The position numbers were made by a program, and so were the translations under genes. Positions 8,733-17,580 of a stretch of 64,000 nt of DNA are shown here, piece by piece. The stretch's first letter is position 1; each line of letters opens with the position of its first letter. The stretch is taken from assembly GCA_021815405.1 (NCBI GenBank), contig JAKAGV010000020.1, positions 1-64,000 of the forward strand, given 5' to 3'. Source of the stretch: Bacteroidota bacterium. GTDB lineage: Bacteria > Bacteroidota > Ignavibacteria > Ignavibacteriales > Ignavibacteriaceae. Under the pieces are notes generated by a model, which was not told the origin of the DNA, searched no databases, and was given only the letters and a program-made list of their open reading frames with translations.

Positions 8733-9593
8733 TCATTCATTTTCAAGCGCTTGTTTATAGATAGCCAGCTTTTTTTCCTGGTCTTTACTTAATTGAGGAT
8801 AATTTACCGGCATTTTCTCCATAGTCTCTATTATTATTTGAGAGACAGCTAAACGCATAAACCATTTTTTATCAGCAGGTATAATATACCAAGGAGCATG
8901 CTTCTTGCTTGTTTCCGATATAGCTTCCTGATAACATTTCTGATATTCATCCCAGAACTTTCTTTCTTTTAAATCAGCTTCGGAAAATTTCCAGTTTTTA
9001 GATTTTTTTTCAATACGCTGTAAAAATCTATTCTTCTGTTCTTCTTTAGAGATGTGTAAGAAAAATTTTAAAATTACGGTACCGTTCTCATAAAGATGTT
9101 TTTCAAAATCATTTATTTCTCTAAAGCGCTGCTGCCAGATCTTATCTGTAATTAATTCCTTAGGAATTTTTTCCTTGTCAACAAGATTGTGTACTCTTAC
9201 AACAAGAACCTCTTCATAATATGATCTATTAAAAATGCCTATCCTTCCGCGCTCCGGCAGGCATCTATTTATCCGCCAGAGATAATCATGATTTAGTTCT
9301 TCAGCCGAAGGCTGCTTAAAGCTGAAGACCTGCGTTCCCTGAGGATTAAGCCCGCTCATAACGTGCTTTATTGTTCCGTCTTTACCAGCGGCATCCATTG
9401 CCTGGAAAATTAAAAGCAAAGAGTATTTGTCTTCAGCATAAAGCTTATCTTGAAGTCCGCTCATTTTTTTGATATTCTTTTTCAGATCTGCTTTTGCGTC
9501 AGACTTGGATTTGTAATCCCCGGTATAATCGGATTTAATTTTTGTAAGCTCAACTATTGAATTTGGCTTTGCAATAAAATATGAAACATCCAT
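8733..9593 (-). CDS. Polyphosphate kinase 2 family (polyphosphate:nucleotide phosphotransferase)
   Basis: A 286-residue soluble PPK2-family enzyme. The Walker A motif is MDAAGKDGT (66-74), followed by the family lid and Walker B region PERGRIGIFNRSYYEEVL (114-130). These enzymes transfer phosphate between inorganic polyphosphate and nucleotides. Length and the LNPQGTQVFSFK segment fit the short single-domain form that phosphorylates NMP or NDP from polyphosphate. The nucleotide preference cannot be read directly. It lies 7 bp after the acid phosphatase lipoprotein gene on the same strand, so the two are likely one transcript linking extracytoplasmic phosphate release to polyphosphate use. Confidence 0.9.
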   Translation of the reverse strand: MDVSYFIAKPNSIVELTKIKSDYTGDYKSKSDAKADLKKNIKKMSGLQDKLYAEDKYSLLLIFQAMDAAGKDGTIKHVMSGLNPQGTQVFSFKQPSAEELNHDYLWRINRCLPERGRIGIFNRSYYEEVLVVRVHNLVDKEKIPKELITDKIWQQRFREINDFEKHLYENGTVILKFFLHISKEEQKNRFLQRIEKKSKNWKFSEADLKERKFWDEYQKCYQEAISETSKKHAPWYIIPADKKWFMRLAVSQIIIETMEKMPVNYPQLSKDQEKKLAIYKQALENE

Positions 9594-9600
9594 AATTATT

Positions 9601-10254
9601 TTACTTTAAGATATACATATAATTTGGAATTTTTACTTGATATCCGTGATCAGGTCCATCAAGGTCGGAATACTGATCACCAACATCGCAAATAATTTGA
9701 TATCCCTTTTTTGTTAAGGCGGTTCTTTTCTCTGATTTAAATTCAAGTGCGGTCAAATTATATTCATCAGGATGTCTTACAATTAAAGTATCAAATTTGG
9801 TATAACCCGCCGACAAGAGATTTTTATAAGTTGAATTATACTGGTTATCGTTTCTTCCGGTAATAAAAATTACGTTAAAGTTTTTAGAGACAAAAAAATC
9901 ATACAGCTTCTTTACGCCTTCTATAGGCTGCGCCTTTTCCTCCTTAACCCATTTATCCCACAATCCGCTATAGTAACCAAAGTCAAGTTCTTTTTCGAAC
10001 TTATAATTTGATAAAACTGTTTCGTCAACATCAAAAACTACCGCATCGTTTTTGACAGGAGAAAAGTTTTCAAATTTATTTATTGTCTTGTCGACAACCG
10101 AATTAACATCTTTATCATACTGCCCGGACTTATAATATTTTACCACATTTTCTTTAGCAGTGCTTAAGTTTTCAAGTCCCGCTGAGCATGCTGCAAAAAT
10201 AAATACGGCTGTCAAAAGGAGGACGATATTTATTGTCTTCAACTTATTTTTCAT
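9601..10254 (-). CDS. HAD acid phosphatase lipoprotein (class C/e(P4)-like)
   Basis: A 217-residue lipoprotein. The signal sequence ends in the lipobox FAAC (Cys23). The catalytic HAD motif is VVFDVDETVLSN (Asp75, Asp77), followed by ITGRND (motif II, about 131-136), the EFKSEKR lysine region near 171-177 and the DVGDQYSD acidic motif at 190-197. This is the subclass IIIB arrangement typical of e(P4)/class C acid phosphatases, which remove phosphate from nucleotides or other monoesters outside the cytoplasm. It is first of a two-gene unit with the PPK2 gene. Confidence 0.85.
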   Translation of the reverse strand: MKNKLKTINIVLLLTAVFIFAACSAGLENLSTAKENVVKYYKSGQYDKDVNSVVDKTINKFENFSPVKNDAVVFDVDETVLSNYKFEKELDFGYYSGLWDKWVKEEKAQPIEGVKKLYDFFVSKNFNVIFITGRNDNQYNSTYKNLLSAGYTKFDTLIVRHPDEYNLTALEFKSEKRTALTKKGYQIICDVGDQYSDLDGPDHGYQVKIPNYMYILK

Positions 10255-10325
10255 TATACTCCCTTATATTTTATCTTTTAACAAGGCAATAATGCCAAAA
10301 AAGAAAATATAATGCAAACCGATGA

Positions 10326-10355
10326 GAAAGCATGATTGCATGCAGTCATGCTTTC
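10326..10355. repeat. Palindrome in the phosphatase/msrAB divergent region
   Basis: A 30-base inverted repeat: arms GAAAGCATGA (10326-10335) and TCATGCTTTC (10346-10355) around TTGCATGCAG, which is itself nearly palindromic. It lies between divergent genes. It could be an operator, a cruciform-forming site or one of the intergenic palindromes of this genome. CATGC-rich sequence recurs after msrAB at 11641-11702. Confidence 0.6.
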
Positions 10356-10520
10356 ATGCATTCATACATTTGATATTTGATCCTAATTTTTTCAGTTCAT
10401 TATCTACCTGGCGATTGATTTCAAACATGCCATGACGTAGCCGTGATAGTTTTGTTACAATTACTTTTTATATTGAATATGAACAATCACCAAGCTTTTT
10501 GCACGATGAAAGGTAATAAA

Positions 10521-11627
10521 ATGAACATTAACATTTTAGCCGTACTTTTTAGCGGCTTATTAATCGCAGGATGTACAAACATGAGCTCAAAAGAAATTTC
10601 CTCAGAAAATTCCGGTTCATTAATCCCAGCCGGAGCTAAGCTTGATACCGCAACTTTTGCGGGCGGCTGTTTTTGGTGCATGGATGCGCCATTCGAAAAG
10701 CTTCAAGGCGTAAAGGATGTTATTTCCGGATACGCAGGCGGACATGTAAAAGATCCAACTTACGAAGAAGTCTGCACCGGCTCTACGGGCGCTGTTGAAG
10801 CAGTACAGGTTATTTACGACCCCCAAATAATCAGCTATGCTGAGCTAATAGAAGTTTATTGGAGACAGTTTGATCCGACTGATTCGGGCGGTTCATTTTA
10901 TGATAGAGGCTCGCAATACAAGTCGGCAATCTTTTATACTAATGAGATGGAGAAAAAAGTTGCCGAAACTTCTAAAGAAAGATTAAACTTGTCCGGTATT
11001 TTTAAGAAGCCGATAGTAACGAAGATAGTACCGTTTACGAATTTCTATCGTGCTGAAGAATATCATCAGCATTTTTATAAGAAGAATCCGGCAAGATATT
11101 ATGCTTACCGTGAGGCTTCAGGCAGAGACAGCTTTATTATGGCAGTCTGGGGTGACGACAGTGTAAATAGTTATATAAAGAATGCGGAGAAAGAAATGAA
11201 ACAACCAGAGAATCAATTAAAGAAGAAATTGACGCCAATTCAATATGCAGTAACGCAGCAGTGCGAAACCGAACCGGCTTTTAACAATAAATACTGGAAC
11301 AACCACCGTGAAGGAATTTATGTGGACGTTGTTTCTGGAGAGCCGTTGTTTAGTTCTACAGATAAATATGATTCCGGTAGCGGCTGGCCCAGCTTTACAA
11401 AACCGATCGATCCCAGATTTATTGTAAAGGATAAAGATACCTCATTCGGAATGAACCGCATTGAAGTACGAAGCAAAATCGGCGATTCGCATCTCGGTCA
11501 TCTTTTTGATGATGGACCCGCGCCGACTAATCTACGATATTGCATAAACTCTGCATCGCTCCGGTTCATACCAAAAGATGATATGGCAAAGGAAGGATAC
11601 GGAGAATATCTCTATCTCTTCAAATAA
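10521..11627 (+). CDS. msrAB: Methionine sulfoxide reductase MsrA-MsrB fusion lipoprotein
   Basis: A 368-residue fusion when started at 10521. That start has AAAGG seven bases upstream and gives a proper lipoprotein signal with lipobox IAGC (Cys18); earlier in-frame codons would bury the signal. MsrA occupies about 40-200, with catalytic GGCFWC (Cys50, plus Cys53). MsrB occupies about 225-368, with SGSGWPSF and the catalytic [11 protein letters not shown] (Cys341). The zinc CxxC pair of many MsrB proteins is absent ([13 protein letters not shown]). An extra Cys lies in VTQQCETEP. Anchored outside the cytoplasm, it probably repairs both epimers of methionine sulfoxide in envelope proteins. Confidence 0.93.
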   Translation: MNINILAVLFSGLLIAGCTNMSSKEISSENSGSLIPAGAKLDTATFAGGCFWCMDAPFEKLQGVKDVISGYAGGHVKDPTYEEVCTGSTGAVEAVQVIYDPQIISYAELIEVYWRQFDPTDSGGSFYDRGSQYKSAIFYTNEMEKKVAETSKERLNLSGIFKKPIVTKIVPFTNFYRAEEYHQHFYKKNPARYYAYREASGRDSFIMAVWGDDSVNSYIKNAEKEMKQPENQLKKKLTPIQYAVTQQCETEPAFNNKYWNNHREGIYVDVVSGEPLFSSTDKYDSGSGWPSFTKPIDPRFIVKDKDTSFGMNRIEVRSKIGDSHLGHLFDDGPAPTNLRYCINSASLRFIPKDDMAKEGYGEYLYLFK

Positions 11628-11640
11628 AAAAACGTATGAG

Positions 11641-11702
11641 TGCATGGCTGCATGAATTAAACATGCATCCTTGCAATTCCATGCTTTCATGCAATCCTGC
11701 TT
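11641..11702. repeat. CATGC-rich short repeats after msrAB
   Basis: The sequence contains GCATG or CATGC several times, including TCCATGCTTTCATGCAA, which nearly repeats TCATGCTTTCATGCAT before msrAB at 10346-10361. It can fold into imperfect hairpins. It may be a terminator or a degenerate repeat; no T-run follows directly. Confidence 0.4.
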
Positions 11703-11861
11703 TTTAAATTACCTTTCTATGAAATTGTATCTGATATTCGTCTGGCAGTCAATCACAGTTGCTGAAATTCTTTTTTCTTAAAATTGCACTCTTTGAATGG
11801 ATTCTTGTTTAGATTTTGTGGATTTTTGTAGTGTCAATATTTACATGGAGATAACATTCTA

Positions 11862-13109
11862 ATGGCAATAATCAAACCATTCAAAGCATTAAGACCATCA
11901 AAAGAAACAGCAGCAAAAGTTGCAAGCGTTCCATACGATGTAGTAAATACAGAAGAAGCAAAGCATGCTGCTGAAGGGAACTCACTGAGCTTTTTAAGAG
12001 TTACACGATCCGAAATAGAACTTGATCCGAATATCGACCCTTATTCTCCAAAAGTCTATCAAAAGGCTAAAGAAAATTTACAAAGATTAATTTCTCAAGC
12101 TCCTCTTAAGATCGAAGAAAATGAGTATTTTTATCTTTACAAATTGGAGATGGATGGCAGAACTCAAACCGGTATTGCCGCAACATTTTCGGTGGATGAC
12201 TACGACAACGATGTAATCTTGAAGCATGAGAAGACAAGGAAAGTCAAGGAAGACGACAGAACAAACCACATTGTAACTACAGGTGCACAAACCGGTCCGG
12301 TCTTCTTAACTTATAAACCAATTAAAGCAGTTGATAAAATTGTAGATGAAACTATGAGGGATAATCCCCCAGTTTATGATTTTATCTCAACTGATGGAAT
12401 AAAGCATACAATATGGATATTGCCGGATAAGTTCAATCAATCAATTATCGATGAGATTGGAAGGGTAAAAAATTTGTATATTGCTGATGGTCATCATCGT
12501 GCAGCAAGTGCAGGTCGCGCAAGAAAAACAAAACAAGAATCTAATCCCAATCATACAGGCAAAGAAGAGTATAATTACTTCCTTGCCGTACTTTTTCCAG
12601 CAGATCAATTAAAGATTTTACCGTATAACCGGATAATTCTAGATTTAAACGGAAAATCGAATAATGAATTTCTGGATGAGATAAGTGAAAAATTTCAAAT
12701 TGAAAAATCAAACTTACCTCAGCCTAATAAACAAAAAACATTTGGAATGTATTTGGACGGAACATGGTATATGCTGAAGCCTAGAGATTCAATACTTGCA
12801 AGCAATAGTCTTTCTAAATCCATTGCTGATACACTTGACGTGAGTATTCTTCAAGACTTTTTACTTAATCCGATTTTAGGAATTGATGATCCTAGAACAA
12901 ACAAGCGAATTGATTTTGTCGGTGGAATCAGAGGAGCAAAGGAACTGGAAAAGTTAGTAAATAACGGAAAGGCTGCAGTTGCTTTTTCATTATATCCTGT
13001 TTCCGTAAATGATTTGATGAGTATCTCCGATTCAGGCGAAATAATGCCTCCGAAATCAACTTGGTTTGAGCCGAAGCTGAGAGATGGCTTACTGGTGCAT
13101 TTGATTTAA
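11862..13109 (+). CDS. DUF1015 family protein
   Basis: A 415-residue soluble protein of the DUF1015 family. The family opening is clear (IIKPFKALRPSKETAAKVASVPYDVV), as are the conserved internal YIADGHHRAASA and the C-terminal MPPKSTWFEPKLRDGLLVHLI. The role is not established. DUF1015 genes are often found near serine biosynthesis genes, and here serC follows 570 bp downstream on the same strand, separated only by a decayed toxin-antitoxin pair. Full length, with no sign of damage. Confidence 0.88.
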   Translation: MAIIKPFKALRPSKETAAKVASVPYDVVNTEEAKHAAEGNSLSFLRVTRSEIELDPNIDPYSPKVYQKAKENLQRLISQAPLKIEENEYFYLYKLEMDGRTQTGIAATFSVDDYDNDVILKHEKTRKVKEDDRTNHIVTTGAQTGPVFLTYKPIKAVDKIVDETMRDNPPVYDFISTDGIKHTIWILPDKFNQSIIDEIGRVKNLYIADGHHRAASAGRARKTKQESNPNHTGKEEYNYFLAVLFPADQLKILPYNRIILDLNGKSNNEFLDEISEKFQIEKSNLPQPNKQKTFGMYLDGTWYMLKPRDSILASNSLSKSIADTLDVSILQDFLLNPILGIDDPRTNKRIDFVGGIRGAKELEKLVNNGKAAVAFSLYPVSVNDLMSISDSGEIMPPKSTWFEPKLRDGLLVHLI

Positions 13110-13170
13110 GCTCGTGAAAAAATTAATGTTGTAAAATCAACTAAAACAATGATTGAAATACGAGAATGAT

Positions 13171-13388
13171 ATGAATAATAAAGTTGAAGCTACGGCAGAA
13201 GTATTTATGACTGCTTTTAACGCGTTGCCTGCAAAGGAAAAGTACTCGTTTATAGAAAAATTGTTGCGAGATAAAATTTTAAGGAAGACTTAATCGATTT
13301 TGTAACTATCGAACAAAGAAGACATGAGCCTTCAATTCCTCTAGAAGAATATCTTTCTAAGAGAAAAAGAAAAAAGAGTGCAATATAA
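13171..13388 (+). pseudogene. Frameshifted antitoxin of a RelBE-type pair
   Basis: The first frame runs from ATG 13171 to TAA 13291 (40 codons, helical; contains AFNALPAKEKYSFIEKLL). The second frame continues seamlessly from GAAGACTTAATCGATTTT near 13283 to TAA 13386, reading EDLIDFVTIEQRR then EPSIPLEEYLSKRK, a typical antitoxin C-terminus. Adding one G at the AGGAAG junction (about 13281-13284) would rejoin the two parts into about 73 codons. I therefore call a one-base deletion. A sequencing error is the alternative, but the partner toxin also carries a stop. Confidence 0.8.
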
Positions 13389-13632
13389 TATTTATATAAA
13401 ACGTTCTGCTGAAAAAGAATTAGACATTCTTCCTAATGAAGTTCATGATAGAATCATGGACAAAATAGTTTTACTTTAAAATGAACCCAAACCACATGGA
13501 ATAAAAAAGTTGAAGAATAAATATGGTTATAGGCTAAGGGTCGGAAATTATAGAGTACTTTATACAATTGAAGAACAAAAGAAAGAGATTGAAATCTATT
13601 CTGTAGCTCACAGAAATGATGCTTATAAATAA
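13378..13632 (+). pseudogene. RelE/ParE-type toxin with an internal stop
   Basis: The frame starts at GTG 13378, overlapping the antitoxin end as is usual in these pairs, and runs 84 codons to TAA 13630. It reads YIKRSAEKELDILPNEVHDRI, then a TAA at 13477-13479 (codon 34), then NEPKPHGIKKLKNKYGYRLR, VGNYRVLYTIEE and SVAHRNDAYK. This is a complete RelE/ParE fold except for the nonsense codon, which by family comparison stands where a Lys, Gln or Glu codon would. No functional toxin is expected unless translation restarts downstream. Confidence 0.83.
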
Positions 13633-13676
13633 ATTCTACTTATTTAATCTTAACTTTACAAGAAAGAAAGGTAACA

Positions 13677-14765
13677 ATGGAAAAAAGAATATATAACTTT
13701 AGTGCAGGTCCGGCAGTATTACCGGAGGATGTGCTTAAAGAAGCACAGGAAAATTTATTCACACTTCCCGGCGTGGGAATGTCTATTTTGGAAATCAGCC
13801 ACCGTTCCAAAGCGTTTGACAAAATAATCGACGAAGCAAAGTCAGATTTACGTTCTCTACTTAATATTAACAACAACTATGAAATTTTATTTCTCCAAGG
13901 CGGTGCGAGCCTTCAGTTTTCAATGGTTCCGTTAAATTTAATGCCGCCTAAAAATAAAGCGGATTATATTCTTACCGGAAGCTGGTCAAAGAAAGCTCTG
14001 AAAGAAGCAAAGCGCGTCGGAACTGTTAACGTAGCTGCTTCAACTGAAGCTGAAACATTTAACAGAATACCAGATCAATCGGAATTGAAATTGGATCCGG
14101 ATGCTGCTTATGTTCACTTTACCTCTAACAATACAATCTACGGTACAGAATGGCAGAATGAACCAGAAGTTGGAAATGTTCCTCTAGTATGCGATGCTTC
14201 ATCTGATATTTTGAGCAAGAAGATTGATGTAAACAAATACGGACTTATTTATGCCGGTGCCCAGAAAAATATGGGACCATCCGGAGTTACTTTGGTTATC
14301 ATCAGAAAAGATCTTGTTGAAAGAAGTTCCGATTCACTGCATACAATGTTGAATTATAAAATTCAAGTTGAAAATGCTTCGTTGTATAATACTCCAAATA
14401 CATTTGGTATTTATATTATCGGACTTGTTGCAAAGTGGCTAATCAAGAACGGCGGACTCGATGCAATGCATAAGACAAACAAAGAGAAAGCTGCTCTTCT
14501 TTACAAGTGCATTGACGACAGCAAAGGTTTTTATAAAGGTCATGCCGTACCGGATAGCCGCTCGCTTATGAATGTTACATTTAGATTAGCTACCGAAGAA
14601 CTCGAGAAGAAGCTGATTTTGGAAGCAACCGCTGCAGGCTTTGATGGATTGAAAGGGCACCGCTCAGTCGGTGGATTAAGAGCATCAATTTATAATGCTT
14701 TCCCGAAGAAGGGTGTTGAAGAGCTTGTTAAATTTATGAAAGAATTTCAAGCTAAGAATAGTTAA
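13677..14765 (+). CDS. serC: Phosphoserine aminotransferase
   Basis: A 362-residue fold type I PLP enzyme. The N-terminus YNFSAGPAVLP is the family signature. GGAS (75-78) and W103 lie at the cofactor phosphate and ring site, and the PLP-binding Lys197 is in GAQKNMGPSG. The C-terminus GLKGHRSVGGLRASIYNA binds the substrate phosphate. It converts 3-phosphohydroxypyruvate and glutamate to phosphoserine and 2-oxoglutarate in serine biosynthesis, and may also serve pyridoxal phosphate synthesis. An AAAGG sequence precedes the start. A strong terminator follows at 14780. Confidence 0.95.
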   Translation: MEKRIYNFSAGPAVLPEDVLKEAQENLFTLPGVGMSILEISHRSKAFDKIIDEAKSDLRSLLNINNNYEILFLQGGASLQFSMVPLNLMPPKNKADYILTGSWSKKALKEAKRVGTVNVAASTEAETFNRIPDQSELKLDPDAAYVHFTSNNTIYGTEWQNEPEVGNVPLVCDASSDILSKKIDVNKYGLIYAGAQKNMGPSGVTLVIIRKDLVERSSDSLHTMLNYKIQVENASLYNTPNTFGIYIIGLVAKWLIKNGGLDAMHKTNKEKAALLYKCIDDSKGFYKGHAVPDSRSLMNVTFRLATEELEKKLILEATAAGFDGLKGHRSVGGLRASIYNAFPKKGVEELVKFMKEFQAKNS

Positions 14766-14779
14766 TAAAAATTTTACTG

Positions 14780-14812
14780 CGCCTGCTTTAGCTCAAAAGC
14801 AGGCGTTTTTCA
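14780..14812 (+). terminator. Rho-independent terminator of serC
   Basis: A perfect 10-bp stem, CGCCTGCTTT (14780-14789) with AAAGCAGGCG (14796-14805), a 6-base loop and a run of five T directly after. It lies 15 bases after the serC stop codon. Confidence 0.93.
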
Positions 14813-14832
14813 ATTTTAATTAAGAGGTCTAA

Positions 14833-15261
14833 ATGAAGATTGCCGTATTTGTTTCTTTTTCTTTAATGATTTTATTTTCAGCTTGTTCAAAAAAACAAGA
14901 AGATGTTAAATTAACAGCCTTCAGCACCGAAGCATTTGCTTACGGAATGGGTGACAGTTCAGAAGTCGACGGAACAACCCAAGTAAAAGGTTTTCAGCAG
15001 GACCAAAAGAACGGCTTTTACATGGCAACTCTTTCTTATAATATTGATCTAGTTACCCCGCAAGGCGACACCGTAAAATCAATTTCTTCTCGTGTTGTAG
15101 ATAAAAGACAAAAGGAGAAAATGAGCGATACCCAATTAGATACTCAATTCGATTTAGGACCGACTTATAAGAAAGGTAAATACAAATTAATTTATAGGAT
15201 TACAGACAAGCTTTCCGGCAAAACTGCTGTGGCTTCGGCAGATTTTGATTTGGGAGATTAG
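14833..15261 (+). CDS. Small lipoprotein, unknown function
   Basis: A 142-residue lipoprotein: the signal sequence ends in lipobox FSAC (Cys18), followed by SKKQED. The mature part is a beta-rich domain (about 25-142) with the ending KYKLIYRITDKLSGKTAVASADFDL, which resembles a small immunoglobulin-like or transthyretin-like fold. I do not recognise a named family. It follows the serC terminator closely, with an AAGAGG-type ribosome-binding site before its ATG, so it is probably transcribed on its own. It converges with the DUF2203 gene, with only 10 bp between the stops. Confidence 0.65.
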   Translation: MKIAVFVSFSLMILFSACSKKQEDVKLTAFSTEAFAYGMGDSSEVDGTTQVKGFQQDQKNGFYMATLSYNIDLVTPQGDTVKSISSRVVDKRQKEKMSDTQLDTQFDLGPTYKKGKYKLIYRITDKLSGKTAVASADFDLGD

Positions 15262-15271
15262 AATGAATCTT

Positions 15272-15652
15272 TTATTCCGAAAAATATTTTTCAGGAATTG
15301 GTTTTCTTCCGGCGTAGCCTTCATCGATTTCGTGATAAAATCTTATATCATCTTCGTCGCTTCGCCAGCAGAGATAAACTTCCTCGTCATCAATGATTGA
15401 TGGAAAATCAACTAAGCCGATGGAAAAATTCCAATCTTTATAATAACAGCCAATTTCTTCCAGCTCACGGATAAAGCCGTTTACATCAGTAGCCATCTTC
15501 TTCATTTGCGGATTATCTTCAATTACTCCATCAAGGTCTTCTGCAAGCAAACGGATTTCTCTTGTTGTATCAAGAATATCTTTTACAATTTTTCTAACGA
15601 GCGGCAAAGTCAATTTGGCTTCCGCCGGTGTAAAGTATTTGGTTTCAGTCAT
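15272..15652 (-). CDS. DUF2203 family protein
   Basis: A 126-residue acidic soluble protein. The family pattern is visible: an N-terminal KYFTPAEAKLTLPLVRKIV, a helical middle, and the conserved C-terminal half with LEEIGCYYKDWNFSIGLVDFPS, EVYLCWRSDEDDIRFYHE and GYAGRKPIPEKYF. DUF2203 proteins are small and uncharacterised. Full length. It lies downstream of pruA on the same strand, but a hairpin at 15746-15773 separates them. Confidence 0.85.
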   Translation of the reverse strand: MTETKYFTPAEAKLTLPLVRKIVKDILDTTREIRLLAEDLDGVIEDNPQMKKMATDVNGFIRELEEIGCYYKDWNFSIGLVDFPSIIDDEEVYLCWRSDEDDIRFYHEIDEGYAGRKPIPEKYFSE

Positions 15653-15745
15653 TTAATTTTCCAATTAAATTGAATAATATACTTGATCGAATATAATAAA
15701 AAAGACTTCTTCCAAGAAACCGTTAATCATAAAAACGTGATACCA

Positions 15746-15773
15746 AAAACCCGGTAACTTGATACCGGGTTTT
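15746..15773 (-). terminator. Terminator after pruA
   Basis: An 11-bp perfect stem, AAAACCCGGTA (15746-15756) with TACCGGGTTTT (15763-15773), around a 6-base loop. Read on the minus strand it lies 12 bases after the pruA stop and ends in a short T-run. It is symmetrical and could work in both directions. Confidence 0.85.
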
Positions 15774-15784
15774 GTTGATATATA

Positions 15785-17416
15785 TTATTTTTCCGCCATG
15801 AACGGATAACGCCAGTCTTTCGGCGGATCAAAAGTTTCCTTGATTGCACGTGCAGTCATCCAGCGCATAATGTTCATTGCACTGCCGGCTTTATCATTCG
15901 TACCGGATGCACGTCCACCGCCAAACGGCTGCTGCCCTACAACTGCAGCAGTTGGTTTATCATTAATATAAAAATTTCCTGCGGCGTTGCGAAGCTTGTT
16001 TGACATCTTGTTAATTACTTCTCTATCCTTCGACCAAATGCATCCGGTTAATGCATAAGGAGAAGTAGTGTCGCAAAGTTCAAGTGTTTCATCAAACTTA
16101 TTATCGTCATAGACATAAATAGTAAGCACAGGTCCGAAAATTTCTTCCTGCATAGTTTTAAATTTAGGATTTGAAGTTAATATTGTTGTGGGCTCAATAA
16201 AATAACCTTTAGATTCATCACAATTGCCGCCAGTTATTATCTCGGCTTCTTTTGATTCTTTTGCATAATCAATATAACTTTTAATGCTGTTGAACGCAGC
16301 TTTATCAATTACCGCAGACATGAAATTTGTAAAATCTTCCGGATCTCCCATTTTGATTTTGCTGACTTCATCAACATATTTCTTCTTAAAATCTTTCCAG
16401 ATGGATTGAGGCACATACATTCTGGATGCAGCAGAGCATTTCTGACCTTGATACTCAAATGCACCTCGGATGGCTGCTGTAACCAGCGCATCGACATCGG
16501 CAGTATTGTGTGCAAATATAAAATCCTTTCCGCCGGTTTCACCAACGATGCGAGGATAGTATTTCCCTTTGTGAATATTTTCTCCGACAGTTTTCCACAT
16601 CCCTTGAAATACTGCAGTTGAACCGGTGAAATGAATTCCTGCTAAGTCCGTACTTGCAAGTACAGGATCGCCGACTTCACCACCGGAACCCGGGATAAAA
16701 TTTATCACTCCGGCAGGAAGCCCGGCTTCTTCCCACAGCTTCATTAAATGATAGGCAGAATAAACTGCGCTTGATGCCGGCTTCCACAAGGCAACATTGC
16801 CAACAATAACAGGAGCGGTCGGTAAGTTTCCAGCAATCGAAGTAAAGTTGAAAGGAGTTACGGCAAAAATAAATCCTTCAAGCGGACGATATTCTTCGCG
16901 GTTCCACATTCCTTTTGGTGAGTAAGGCTGCTCGCCCATTAATTGGGTTAAATAATAACAATTGAATCTGTAGAAGTCGATCAATTCGCAGGCAGAGTCA
17001 ATTTCGGCTTGATAAGCTGACTTAGATTGCCCTAGCATCGTTGCTGCATTTAAAGTTGTTCGCCACGAACCCGAAAGAAGTTCAGCGGCTTTTAAGAACA
17101 CGGAAACTCGGTGTTCCCATGGCATCTCAGCCCACTTCTTACGTGCTTCGAGGGCGGCTTCAATAGCCATATTTACTTCTTTTGCAGAAGCTTTATGATA
17201 AACTCCAAGTTTTTTTGAATGATCGTGCGGCGCCCTTATCTCAGAAGTCTTGCCTGTCTTTATTTCTTTTCCTCCGATGATTAAGGGAATTTCAATTTCT
17301 TTTGATTGAAGCTCTTTTAATTTTTTCTTCAGAGCCTCCTTTTCCGGTGTTCCCGGTGCATACGAAAGTACCGGCTCGTTCACCGGCGCAGGTGTTTTAA
17401 AGTATGCGTTTGACAT
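15785..17416 (-). CDS. pruA: L-glutamate gamma-semialdehyde (P5C) dehydrogenase
   Basis: A 543-residue NAD-dependent aldehyde dehydrogenase. Landmarks are TPFNFTS (187-193, oxyanion-hole Asn190), FTGSTAVF (263-270, cofactor phosphate loop), GETGGKDF (general base Glu293) and GQKCSAAS (catalytic Cys327). The long N-terminus and overall length match the group 1 P5C dehydrogenases shared with eukaryotes, not the C-terminal half of a PutA fusion. It oxidises P5C/glutamate semialdehyde to glutamate, the second step of proline breakdown. Proline dehydrogenase is not in the window. Confidence 0.93.
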   Translation of the reverse strand: MSNAYFKTPAPVNEPVLSYAPGTPEKEALKKKLKELQSKEIEIPLIIGGKEIKTGKTSEIRAPHDHSKKLGVYHKASAKEVNMAIEAALEARKKWAEMPWEHRVSVFLKAAELLSGSWRTTLNAATMLGQSKSAYQAEIDSACELIDFYRFNCYYLTQLMGEQPYSPKGMWNREEYRPLEGFIFAVTPFNFTSIAGNLPTAPVIVGNVALWKPASSAVYSAYHLMKLWEEAGLPAGVINFIPGSGGEVGDPVLASTDLAGIHFTGSTAVFQGMWKTVGENIHKGKYYPRIVGETGGKDFIFAHNTADVDALVTAAIRGAFEYQGQKCSAASRMYVPQSIWKDFKKKYVDEVSKIKMGDPEDFTNFMSAVIDKAAFNSIKSYIDYAKESKEAEIITGGNCDESKGYFIEPTTILTSNPKFKTMQEEIFGPVLTIYVYDDNKFDETLELCDTTSPYALTGCIWSKDREVINKMSNKLRNAAGNFYINDKPTAAVVGQQPFGGGRASGTNDKAGSAMNIMRWMTARAIKETFDPPKDWRYPFMAEK

Positions 17417-17580
17417 AAAAATCTTCTCCGTTAATTTTATATGGACTAAATATTATTGCTTCAAACTTAATAAATTCTCCACTAAGTTTTCAGTCGTGGG
17501 TGAGTGAAATAACAAAGTAATTCTTAAAAGCAATTGTTTATTTGTTTAATTGTCATTAGCATTTTAACATTTTAGAAATT

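Noticed and set aside
10443-10520. Longer N-terminus of the MsrA-MsrB fusion
   Set aside because: It would put a second hydrophobic stretch before the lipoprotein signal; the start at 10521 has a ribosome-binding site and a clean lipobox.
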